From Spirochaetaceae bacterium UBA1306 (GTDB lineage: Bacteria > Spirochaetota > Spirochaetia > Treponematales > Rectinemataceae): 7,168 nucleotides of DNA. Numbering within the stretch: the stretch's first letter is position 1; each line of letters begins with the position of its first letter. The position numbers and the translations under genes were made by a program. Below the pieces are notes generated by a model that searched no databases, was not told the origin of the DNA, and saw nothing but the letters and a program-made list of their open reading frames with translations. This document shows, piece after piece, positions 1-5,994 of this stretch. The stretch covers positions 3,611 through 10,778 of the forward strand of contig DBTW01000102.1 in NCBI GenBank assembly GCA_002307245.1, read 5' to 3'.

Positions 1-885
1 ATCGAGTACGGCGACATGCAGCTGATCTGCGAGATCTACCAGATCATGCGCGACGTCCTCGGGATGAAGCCCCAGGAGATGCACGAGGTCTTCGCCGAAT
101 GGAATAAGGGCGACCTCGGCTCCTATCTCGTCGAGATCAGCCGCGACATCCTCGCCTTCAAGGACGAGGACGGTTCCCCCCTGGTCGACAAGATCCTCGA
201 CGCGGCCGGCCAGAAGGGCACGGGCAAGTGGACGGGCATCTCGGCCCTCAACCAGGCGGTGCCGCTCACGATGATCACCGAGGCCGTCTTCGCGCGCTGC
301 CTCTCGGCCCAGAAGGACGAGCGCGTCATAGCCTCCAAGGCATACGGCCAACCCAAGCGCTCTTTCGCCGGGGATAGACAGGCGTTCTTGAACAACCTTC
401 GCGACGCGCTCTACGCCGCGAAGATCGTCTCCTACGCCCAGGGATTCGTCCTCATGCGCGCCGCGGCGGCCGAGTACGGCTGGAACCTCAACTACGGCGG
501 CATCGCCCTCATGTGGCGCGGCGGCTGCATCATCCGCTCGGTTTTCCTCGGCAAGATCAAGGAAGCCTTCGACGCCGACCCCAAGCTCGCGAACCTCCTC
601 CTCGCGCCCTTCTTCAAGGACAAGATCCTGAAGGCAGAGGCCGGCTGGCGCGACGTCGTCGCGACCGCGGTCAAGAACGGCATCCCCACTCCCGCGATGT
701 GCGCCGCCATCACCTACTTCGACGGCTACCGCTGCGAGCGGCTCCCGCAGAACCTCCTGCAGGCCCAGCGCGACTACTTCGGCGCCCACACCTACGAGCG
801 CGTCGACCAGCCCCGCGGCAAGTGGTTCCACACGAACTGGACGGGCCACGGCGGGACCACCTCCGCCTCGACCTACACCGCGTAA
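1..885 (+). CDS. gnd: 6-phosphogluconate dehydrogenase, decarboxylating (5'-truncated by window edge)
   Basis: Cytosolic enzyme of the oxidative pentose phosphate pathway: 6-phosphogluconate + NAD(P)+ gives ribulose 5-phosphate + CO2. The reading frame is open from base 1 (IEYGD before the first Met), so about 294 C-terminal codons are visible; family members run near 480 residues, so the NAD(P)-binding Rossmann domain and the start lie upstream of the window. The visible part is the all-helical C-terminal domain. It begins in the conserved IEYGDMQLI segment and continues through FAEWNKGDLGSYL, the KGTGKWT loop, the ALMWRGGCIIRS helix and the QAQRDYFGAHTYER signature. It ends in a GKWFHTNWTGHGG tail. 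Two tandem stops (TAA TAG, 883-888) close the frame. Codons are overwhelmingly C/G-ending, as in kdgK and uxuB. Identity is very secure. Cofactor preference (NAD or NADP) cannot be judged because that domain is missing. Confidence 0.97.
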   Translation: MEYGDMQLICEIYQIMRDVLGMKPQEMHEVFAEWNKGDLGSYLVEISRDILAFKDEDGSPLVDKILDAAGQKGTGKWTGISALNQAVPLTMITEAVFARCLSAQKDERVIASKAYGQPKRSFAGDRQAFLNNLRDALYAAKIVSYAQGFVLMRAAAAEYGWNLNYGGIALMWRGGCIIRSVFLGKIKEAFDADPKLANLLLAPFFKDKILKAEAGWRDVVATAVKNGIPTPAMCAAITYFDGYRCERLPQNLLQAQRDYFGAHTYERVDQPRGKWFHTNWTGHGGTTSASTYTA

Positions 886-1125
886 TAGATAGGCAACCGG
901 AAAAACGAAAGGCAACCACGGAGGCACGGAGATTCGTATGAGAGCTCGGAGCAGAGAGGATGGGAAGGGAGAGGTATGGAAGGATAAGAGTGAGTTGGGT
1001 AAACGACTCATTGCAAACACCTATTCCTTCTACATGATCTCCTCTTCTCTCCGTGTCTATCGCTTCGCTATACTTCGTTCCGTGGTTGCATTTACTCTTT
1101 ACCCTCTATTCGAAGGAGAAACGAC
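886..1125. other. Intergenic region between gnd and kdgK, mostly a palindromic element
   Basis: This 240-bp gap has no convincing gene. A 66-codon open frame from 938 lies across the repeat and has no recognisable content. Most of the gap (about 908-1093) is the long inverted-repeat element described separately. The last stretch holds the kdgK ribosome-binding site AAGGAG at 1113-1118, seven bases before the ATG. I see no clear sigma-70 promoter and no canonical U-tract terminator after gnd. Confidence 0.7.
908..1093. repeat. Long imperfect inverted repeat (REP/MITE-like palindromic element)
   Basis: An exact 11-base arm at 912-922 (GCAACCACGGA) is the reverse complement of 1079-1089 (TCCGTGGTTGC). 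AAA/TTT outside it pairs after one mismatch. A second inner pair is CACGGAGA at 925-932 with TCTCCGTG at 1048-1055. The two right-hand arms are separated by about 23 bases, while the left-hand arms are separated by two. The right side therefore looks like it carries a small insertion, or the left side a deletion. Between the arms are purine-rich bases on the left and pyrimidine-rich bases on the right, so a transcript could form a long imperfect hairpin. ACCACGGAGGCACGGAGA-type palindromes resemble dispersed intergenic repeats of environmental bacteria; that comparison is from memory. No transposase is present. Confidence 0.6.
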
Positions 1126-2211
1126 ATGTCAGCATTGAACATCCCGCCAGCCGAGGGCAAGAAGCACGACTTCCTCGCGTTGGGCGCGCTCGTAACCAGG
1201 CTCGACCCCGGCGTCGTGCCCTTCTCGATGGCCGACCACTACGAGCTCCACGTCTCCGGCGGCGAGTACAACGTCGCGGCCAACCTCTCGCGCTGCTTCG
1301 GCATGCGTACGGCCCTCGCGAGCGCCATGGTCGACGGCCTGCCCACGGGCCTCAAGATCCAGAATTCCGTCCGCGAGGCCGGCGTCGAGGCCTACTACGT
1401 CCGCTTCAAGCACGACGGCGTGCGCGGGCCCAACATGGCCCAGGTCTGGTCAGACCGCGGCAAGGGCGTGCGCGCGCCCGTCGTGTTCTACAACCGCGCC
1501 AACGAGGCCGCCGGCCTCCTCAAGCCCGGCAGCTTCGACTGGAAGGCCATCTTCGGCTCCGGCCTGCGCTGGTTCCACTCCGGCGGCATCTTCTCAGCCC
1601 TCTCCCCGACCACGCCCGAGCTCGTCATCGAGGCGATGCAGGCCGCCAAGGCCGCAGGGGCGGTAACCTCCTTCGACCTCAACTACCGCGCCAAGCTCTG
1701 GGCAGTCGCCGGGGTTAGCGCGCCCGAGCTCCTCAAGCGCATCGTCGAGCTGACCGACGTCCTCGTCGGCAACGAGGAGGACCTCCAGATGGGCCTCGGC
1801 ATAGTGGGTCCCAAGGTCGAGAAGGCCGCCAACAAGCTCGACCCGAGCGTATTCCTCGGTATGATGGACGACGTCAAGAAAAAGTTCCCCAACGTGAAGG
1901 CCGTCGCCACCACGCTTCGCGAGGTGCATTCCACCGACCGCCATAGCTGGAGCGCCGTGCTCTGGCTCGACGGCAAGAGCTACGTCGCGCCTACCTGCGA
2001 GCTCGACGTCTACGACCGCGTCGGCGGCGGCGACGGCTTCGCGGCCGGGCTCATCTACGGCCTCATGGCCGGCAAGGCCCCCGAAGAGTCCCTGAGGCTC
2101 GGCTGGGCCCACGGAGCCCTCCTCACAACCTTCCCCGGCGACACCACGATGGCGACCCTCGAACAGGTCGAAGCCTTCGCCAAGGGCGGCTCGGCGAGGA
2201 TACAGCGATGA
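1126..2211 (+). CDS. kdgK: 2-keto-3-deoxygluconate kinase, PfkB/ribokinase family
   Basis: Predicted cytosolic kinase that phosphorylates 2-keto-3-deoxygluconate with ATP to KDPG, the common late step of hexuronate catabolism before KDPG aldolase. At 361 residues it is somewhat longer than typical ribokinases. Visible PfkB features are the N-terminal substrate-binding segment SGGEYNVAANLSR (about 44-56), the SFDLNYRAKLW segment (182-192), the GNEEDLQ motif (215-221) and the second PfkB signature DRVGGGDGFAAG (297-308). Asp303 of the signature is the expected catalytic base and the Gly run forms the anion hole. The GGGDGF form with REVHSTDRHSW upstream matches KDG kinases better than fructokinases. 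The start is supported by AAGGAG seven bases upstream. The stop overlaps the uxuB start as ATGA, so the two are very likely cotranscribed and translationally coupled. Other PfkB sugar kinases are the alternative; the uxuB neighbour argues for KDG. Confidence 0.9.
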   Translation: MSALNIPPAEGKKHDFLALGALVTRLDPGVVPFSMADHYELHVSGGEYNVAANLSRCFGMRTALASAMVDGLPTGLKIQNSVREAGVEAYYVRFKHDGVRGPNMAQVWSDRGKGVRAPVVFYNRANEAAGLLKPGSFDWKAIFGSGLRWFHSGGIFSALSPTTPELVIEAMQAAKAAGAVTSFDLNYRAKLWAVAGVSAPELLKRIVELTDVLVGNEEDLQMGLGIVGPKVEKAANKLDPSVFLGMMDDVKKKFPNVKAVATTLREVHSTDRHSWSAVLWLDGKSYVAPTCELDVYDRVGGGDGFAAGLIYGLMAGKAPEESLRLGWAHGALLTTFPGDTTMATLEQVEAFAKGGSARIQR

Positions 2212-3818
2212 AGCTGGACTCATCTTCGCTCGAGAACACGAAAGCCTGGAAGGACGCGGGCTTCGAGCTGCCCGCCTTCGACCGCGCGGCCGTGATCGCC
2301 CAAACGAAGAAAGCCCCCGAGTGGCTGCACTTCGGCGCCGGCAACATCTTCCGCGCCTTCCCCGCGGCGGTCCAGCAGAGCCTGCTCGACCAGGGCAGGA
2401 GCAACACGGGGATCGTCGTCGCCGAGGGCTTCGATTACGAGATCATCGACAAGGCCTATCGCCCCTTCGACAACCTCTCCGTGCTCGTAGTGCTCAAGGC
2501 CGACGGCACCATCCAGAAAAAAGTGATCGGCTCCGTGGTCGAGTCCCTCGTGGCCGACTCGGCCGGAGCGGATTGGAAGCGCCTGGTCGAGGTCTTCACG
2601 GCCAAGGCGCTCAAGATGGCGAGCTTTACCATCACGGAAAAGGGCTATAGCCTCGTGAACGCAGCTGGCGCCTTCATCCCCGACGTCGAGTCCGACCTCG
2701 CGGCCGGCCCGGCTGGCCCGAGGAGCATCATGGGCAAGGTGACCGCCCTCTGCTACGCGCGCTACCAGGCCGGAAAGGCGCCGCTGGCCCTCGTGAGCAT
2801 GGACAACTGCTCGCACAACGGCACGAAGCTCTACGAGGCTGTCCACGCCATCGCCAAGAAGTGGGCCGATTCCGGCCTCGCAGACTCAGGATTCCTCGCC
2901 TACGTCGAGGACCCGGCCAAGCTCTCCTTCCCCTGGAGCATGATCGACAAGATCACCCCGAGGCCGGACGACACGGTCCGCGCCCAGCTGCAGAAGGCCG
3001 GCTACGAGAGCACGGGCATCATCGTCACCGCGAAGAAGACCTATACCGCATCCTTCGTCAACGCCGAGGAGAAGGAGTACCTCGTCATCGAGGACCTCTT
3101 CCCGAACGGGCGGCCGCCCCTGGACGCCGCGGGGATCATCTTCACGAAGCGTGAGACCGTCGACCGCGTCGAGAAGATGAAGGTATGCACCTGCCTCAAT
3201 CCCCTGCACACGAGCCTCGCCATCTACGGATGCCTCCTCGGCTACACGACGATCCACGACGAGATGCACGACAGCGAGCTCATCGCCCTCATCGACAGGA
3301 TCGGGTACAAGGAAGGCCTTCCCGTCGTCGTCAATCCCGGCATCATGGACCCCAAGTCCTTCATCGACGACGTCGTCAAGGTGCGCCTGCCCAACCCCTT
3401 CATGCCGGACGCCCCGCAGCGCATCGCCACCGACACCTCGCAAAAGCTGGCGATCCGCTTCGGCGAGACCATCAAGGCCTACATGGCCGACCCCAAGCTC
3501 TCGGTGCGCGACCTGAAATTCATCCCCCTCGTGTTCGCGGGCTGGCTGCGCTACCTCATGGGAGTCGACGACGAGGGCAAGGCCTTCGAGCCGAGCCCGG
3601 ATCCCCTGCTCGAGAGCGCGCGCAAGCACGTTGCCTCCATCGCCCTCGGCGCGAAAGGCCCCTTCCGCAAGGAACTTGAGGGCCTGCTCTCCGACGCCAA
3701 GATCTTTGGGGTCGACCTCTACACGGCCGGCCTCGGGGAGCTAGTCGAGGGCTATTTCGCCGAGCTAGTCGCCGGCAAGGGCGCCATCCGCGCCACGCTC
3801 AAGAAGTATCTAGGATAA
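2208..3818 (+). CDS. uxuB: Fructuronate reductase (D-mannonate oxidoreductase), mannitol dehydrogenase family
   Basis: Predicted cytosolic NAD(H)-dependent long-chain polyol dehydrogenase interconverting D-fructuronate and D-mannonate in glucuronate catabolism. It is 536 residues long. The N-terminal Rossmann part has HFGAGNIFRAF (41-51) for dinucleotide binding. The family signature SMDNCSHNG spans 197-205, with Asp199 and Asn200. The C-terminal helical catalytic domain carries Lys325, Asn331 and His334 in MKVCTCLNPLHTSLA, which corresponds to the catalytic Lys/Asn/His set of this family. The start is set by GAGGA at 2196-2200, seven bases before the ATG that overlaps the kdgK stop. Mannonate dehydratase (uxuA), the step between the two products, is not in the window. 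Mannitol or altronate dehydrogenase activity cannot be excluded from sequence alone; coupling to kdgK makes fructuronate reductase the best call. Confidence 0.9.
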   Translation: MKLDSSSLENTKAWKDAGFELPAFDRAAVIAQTKKAPEWLHFGAGNIFRAFPAAVQQSLLDQGRSNTGIVVAEGFDYEIIDKAYRPFDNLSVLVVLKADGTIQKKVIGSVVESLVADSAGADWKRLVEVFTAKALKMASFTITEKGYSLVNAAGAFIPDVESDLAAGPAGPRSIMGKVTALCYARYQAGKAPLALVSMDNCSHNGTKLYEAVHAIAKKWADSGLADSGFLAYVEDPAKLSFPWSMIDKITPRPDDTVRAQLQKAGYESTGIIVTAKKTYTASFVNAEEKEYLVIEDLFPNGRPPLDAAGIIFTKRETVDRVEKMKVCTCLNPLHTSLAIYGCLLGYTTIHDEMHDSELIALIDRIGYKEGLPVVVNPGIMDPKSFIDDVVKVRLPNPFMPDAPQRIATDTSQKLAIRFGETIKAYMADPKLSVRDLKFIPLVFAGWLRYLMGVDDEGKAFEPSPDPLLESARKHVASIALGAKGPFRKELEGLLSDAKIFGVDLYTAGLGELVEGYFAELVAGKGAIRATLKKYLG

Positions 3819-3844
3819 AGATCGCCCTGTTTTATCTGGGCACG

Positions 3845-3880
3845 ACGGGCCGGGCGAAGAACATGAATCGCCCGGCCCGT
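3845..3880. terminator. Strong GC-rich hairpin after uxuB, terminator-like
   Basis: Perfect 13-bp stem: ACGGGCCGGGCGA (3845-3857) pairs with TCGCCCGGCCCGT (3868-3880) around a 10-base loop. It starts 27 bases after the uxuB stop, between the convergent uxuB and hxsA-like genes, so it could stop transcription from either side. Neither strand has a U-tract directly after the stem (the plus strand continues into A-rich sequence), so it is not a textbook intrinsic terminator. It may instead protect 3' ends or help Rho-dependent termination. Confidence 0.55.
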
Positions 3881-3893
3881 TGGGCTTAGCCGG

Positions 3894-3961
3894 AAAAAGA
3901 AAAAACGACTTTGCTATCGCGAATATGGCCCCGAATAGTATAAATTCTCTCGACCGATAGC
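3894..3961 (-). terminator. Possible weak terminator downstream of the hxsA-like gene
   Basis: Read on the minus strand, a 7-bp inverted repeat (GCTATCG/CGATAGC; plus-strand positions 3955-3961 and 3913-3919) is followed seven bases later by a U-rich run, six U then C then five U (3905 down to 3894). It lies just beyond the hxsA-like stop codon. The loop is long (35 bases) and the stem short, so this is a weak call. Confidence 0.3.
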
Positions 3962-3977
3962 CCTACAGATCACAGGA

Positions 3978-4508
3978 CTATTTTCCCTTAATCTTTAGCA
4001 TCTCGCTGCTTACCCATCCATCGTAGATTATTGCCTCTTGCTCATATGAGACATGCGTCCATCCGTCCTTCTCCTCGATCAACGTGGCGATCAACCCAAC
4101 ATCAACGGTCGCAATTATTGCGTATCGAACATCTGGTCCACTTCTTAGGTTGGCTTTCTTTATTACTACCACAAATGAAGTATCGACTGCAGAAGAAGCC
4201 TCCGCGGGGCTTAACGAGGGAGTATTCGACGAAGAAGTGCGGCCACCATAGCTGCTCCCAGAACTGCTGCTTACGTGGGAACTATGTGAGGCGTGAGAAC
4301 CATGCGACCTATGGGAACCATGAATGAGGAACTTGAAGGCCTTCCCATTATTCTCAAATCTATTGAGTCGCAGCGTCGATAAGTCTAGGCGCTTTTTCTC
4401 CTTTAGCTGCGTCGTTGAACCGCCATCAACCCGAACGGACGCTTTCGCTTGAATTACCGGGAGGAGCAATACAAGCAATGGTATTAAAACGAATTTGAGT
4501 TTTTTCAT
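3978..4508 (-). CDS. hxsA: Secreted His-Xaa-Ser repeat protein with C-terminal bacterial SH3 domain (HxsA-like)
   Basis: Probable substrate of the adjacent radical SAM pair. The 176-residue protein begins with a Sec signal peptide: KKLK, a hydrophobic core at about 6-19, and an Ala-Lys-Ala cleavage site giving Ser24 as likely mature start. Residues 24-62 are a short linker. Residues 63-80 are six consecutive His-Xaa-Ser triplets (His63, 66, 69, 72, 75, 78). A Ser/Gly/Thr-rich linker follows (81-110). Residues about 112-172 form a bacterial SH3 (SH3b) fold with the diagnostic NLRSGPD motif (120-126), DGWTHVSY and a closing GWVSSEMLK. SH3b domains usually bind cell-wall or surface ligands. The start is supported by AGGGG seven bases upstream. 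The gene diverges from hxsB. The His-Xaa-Ser array with HxsB/HxsC-like neighbours strongly suggests the known Hxs system; whether the SH3b fusion is usual for HxsA is something I cannot confirm. The modified residue and final role are unknown. Confidence 0.85.
   Translation of the reverse strand: MKKLKFVLIPLLVLLLPVIQAKASVRVDGGSTTQLKEKKRLDLSTLRLNRFENNGKAFKFLIHGSHRSHGSHASHSSHVSSSSGSSYGGRTSSSNTPSLSPAEASSAVDTSFVVVIKKANLRSGPDVRYAIIATVDVGLIATLIEEKDGWTHVSYEQEAIIYDGWVSSEMLKIKGK
4269..4322 (-). repeat. Six tandem His-Xaa-Ser codon triplets inside the hxsA-like gene
   Basis: Six 9-base units encode His-Xaa-Ser with variable middle residues Gly, Arg, Gly, Ala, Ser, Val. The six Ser codons are TCC, TCG, TCT, TCA, TCC and AGC, and His uses both CAT and CAC. 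The repeat is thus conserved as protein and has diverged as DNA. It is the presumed site of radical-SAM modification. Confidence 0.9.
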
Positions 4509-4538
4509 ATTCGCGCCCCTATTCCTTTGATAATTACA

Positions 4539-4567
4539 TTTACAGTATTTTCGTTCAGCTATATCTT
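4539..4567 (+). promoter_or_regulatory. Predicted promoter for hxsB-hxsC, overlapping the hxsA promoter
   Basis: On the plus strand TTTACA (4539-4544, 5 of 6 for -35) is followed after 17 bases by TATCTT (4562-4567, 4 of 6 for -10). The predicted start lies about 30 bases before the hxsB ATG. Its -10 shares base 4567 with the -35 of the opposing promoter and its -35 shares base 4544 with the opposing -10. Weaker than the hxsA promoter. Confidence 0.35.
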
Positions 4568-4572
4568 GTCAA
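4544..4572 (-). promoter_or_regulatory. Predicted sigma-70-type promoter for the hxsA-like gene
   Basis: On the minus strand a perfect -35 TTGACA (4572-4567) is followed after 17 bases by AATACT (4549-4544), a 4-of-6 match to TATAAT. The predicted start would leave a leader of about 30 bases containing the AGGGG ribosome-binding site. No mapped start is available; this is pattern matching. Confidence 0.5.
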
Positions 4573-4605
4573 GCATCATGTATCAGCCCCCATTAGGAAC
4601 TAATT

Positions 4606-5994
4606 ATGTATCATGTATTCCCTTATAAGAGTACTAAGCTTTTTCGCAACCTCATAATCTCATCAATCGGCGAATATATTTTCTGCGGGGACTCGGAGTT
4701 GATCGCTCTACGGCGAAGCGAACCCCTCCCAGGCCCTTTCTATAACGAATTAAAGACCAAGCATTTCATATGCGCAGAGGGCGAGATTGGCGCGGAAAAA
4801 ATGATTATGGGGGTCAGGCGTCAAACAAAACAAAGTTACCTCGAATCCTCGTCGATTCTATTGATGGTCGTACCGACAATCGAGTGTAATTGCGACTGTA
4901 TCTACTGCCAAGCGTCTAGCAAGAAGGCGCATCAGCGATCAAACTTCATGAGGCTTGATACCGCCTACGAATTCTGCGAATTCGCCCTGGCGCTCCCTCA
5001 TACGGATATCAAGATTGAGTTTCAAGGCGGAGAGCCAACGCTCCATATGCCGGCGATTCAATTCATCGTGAAGTATTTGGAGAAGCATAAGCATGAGCGC
5101 GAAAAATCAATCGCTTATGTGATTTGCACCAATCTCTTGGAAATCGATCTCGCATTCATCAGGTTTGCCGCAAAGCATCAAATAGATATATCGACATCGC
5201 TCGACGGAGACAGAGAACTTCACGATCACAACCGACCATCGCACAAATACCTTTCCACATACAGTATGTTTCAGGAAAATATCGCCAAATTGAGGAGTAA
5301 TGGGATATACCCCTCAGCCCTGTTGACGATAACACGATACACCATGAAGGAAATCAGGAGAATCATCGACGAGTATATTGGGCATGGATTTAGCTCCGTA
5401 TTTATCAGGCAGCTCAATAGCTATGGCTACGCGTACAATAATTCGGAGATTCAATATTCCAACGATGAGTTTATGGACTGTTACGAGACAGGGTTGCGAT
5501 ATATTCTCCTCCAGAATCTGGAATATGGCAACGCACTACGCGAGGAATTGTTCTCGATCCTTTTAAAGAAAATCATGACGCCTTTCCTCGATGGTTTCGT
5601 TGATCTCCAGAACCCTACGGCACTTGCCCGGATGTGCCTACTTATTAACCATGATGGTAGCGTCTATCCTTCCGACGAAGCGCGAATGATGGCCGAGATG
5701 GGCAATCGAAATTTCCAACTAGGAAACCTTAGCGAGCATTGCTCCTACGAATCAATGATCACCCGATCACCGGTTTTCTCCAGGCTCCACTACCTAGACG
5801 AGATTCAAGAGTGCCGCGCCTGCGCCTACCAACCCTACTGCGGAGCGGATCCAGTCCGTAGTTACTATGCCGACGAGATTTCCGGAGATTCTTTTTGCGG
5901 AAAAAGAAAAGGCATGTATAATTTTTTGTTTACAATAATCGAGGAGGCTTCCAAACCTCAACTGCGGCTATTCAGGAGCTGGGCGAATGAGTGA
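4606..5994 (+). CDS. hxsB: Radical SAM/SPASM maturase of a His-Xaa-Ser system (HxsB-like)
   Basis: Predicted cytosolic radical S-adenosylmethionine enzyme acting on the His-Xaa-Ser protein encoded divergently. The 462-residue protein has an N-terminal region (1-85) opening with FPYKSTKLFRN, which may help recognise substrate. The radical SAM core follows, with CxxxCxxC at Cys94, Cys98 and Cys101 binding the SAM-cleaving 4Fe-4S cluster. An extra Cys96 lies within it. FQGGEPT (139-145) is the SAM-binding GGEP motif. The C-terminal SPASM-like part carries Cys344, Cys403, Cys406, Cys412 and Cys431 around HDGSVYPSDEARMM and ECRACAYQPYCGADPV, suggesting auxiliary iron-sulfur clusters. The start is backed by AGGA at 4595-4598, seven bases upstream. 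The 3' end overlaps hxsC by eight bases. Codon use is far more AT-tolerant (ATA, TTA, AGG) than in gnd, kdgK and uxuB. Radical SAM/SPASM identity is near certain; the HxsB assignment rests on remembered family features plus context. Confidence 0.87.
   Translation: MYHVFPYKSTKLFRNLIISSIGEYIFCGDSELIALRRSEPLPGPFYNELKTKHFICAEGEIGAEKMIMGVRRQTKQSYLESSSILLMVVPTIECNCDCIYCQASSKKAHQRSNFMRLDTAYEFCEFALALPHTDIKIEFQGGEPTLHMPAIQFIVKYLEKHKHEREKSIAYVICTNLLEIDLAFIRFAAKHQIDISTSLDGDRELHDHNRPSHKYLSTYSMFQENIAKLRSNGIYPSALLTITRYTMKEIRRIIDEYIGHGFSSVFIRQLNSYGYAYNNSEIQYSNDEFMDCYETGLRYILLQNLEYGNALREELFSILLKKIMTPFLDGFVDLQNPTALARMCLLINHDGSVYPSDEARMMAEMGNRNFQLGNLSEHCSYESMITRSPVFSRLHYLDEIQECRACAYQPYCGADPVRSYYADEISGDSFCGKRKGMYNFLFTIIEEASKPQLRLFRSWANE

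Noticed and set aside
513..941. Long plus-strand open frame overlapping gnd in another frame
   Set aside because: Its product is Arg/Pro/His-rich low-complexity protein, typical of an out-of-frame reading of GC-rich coding DNA; gnd is unmistakable in the other frame.
938..1138. 66-codon open frame between gnd and kdgK
   Set aside because: It lies across the palindromic element and runs into kdgK, has no recognisable motif, and has no convincing ribosome-binding site.
1594..3629. Several minus-strand open frames of 200 or more codons opposite kdgK and uxuB
   Set aside because: Antisense shadows of strongly GC-biased genes; rich in Gly, Val, Glu, Asp and Arg without domain signatures.
3845..3880. 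Calling the post-uxuB hairpin a canonical Rho-independent terminator
   Set aside because: The stem is excellent but no U-tract follows directly on either strand, so it is listed only as terminator-like.
4269..4322. Treating the His-rich segment simply as a metal-binding His tract
   Set aside because: Strict His-Xaa-Ser periodicity plus two adjacent radical SAM genes fits a modification target better, although metal binding by the mature protein stays possible.
4031..4327. 98-codon plus-strand open frame opposite the hxsA-like gene
   Set aside because: The minus strand has a signal peptide, a His-Xaa-Ser array and an SH3b domain in one frame; the plus frame has no recognisable content.
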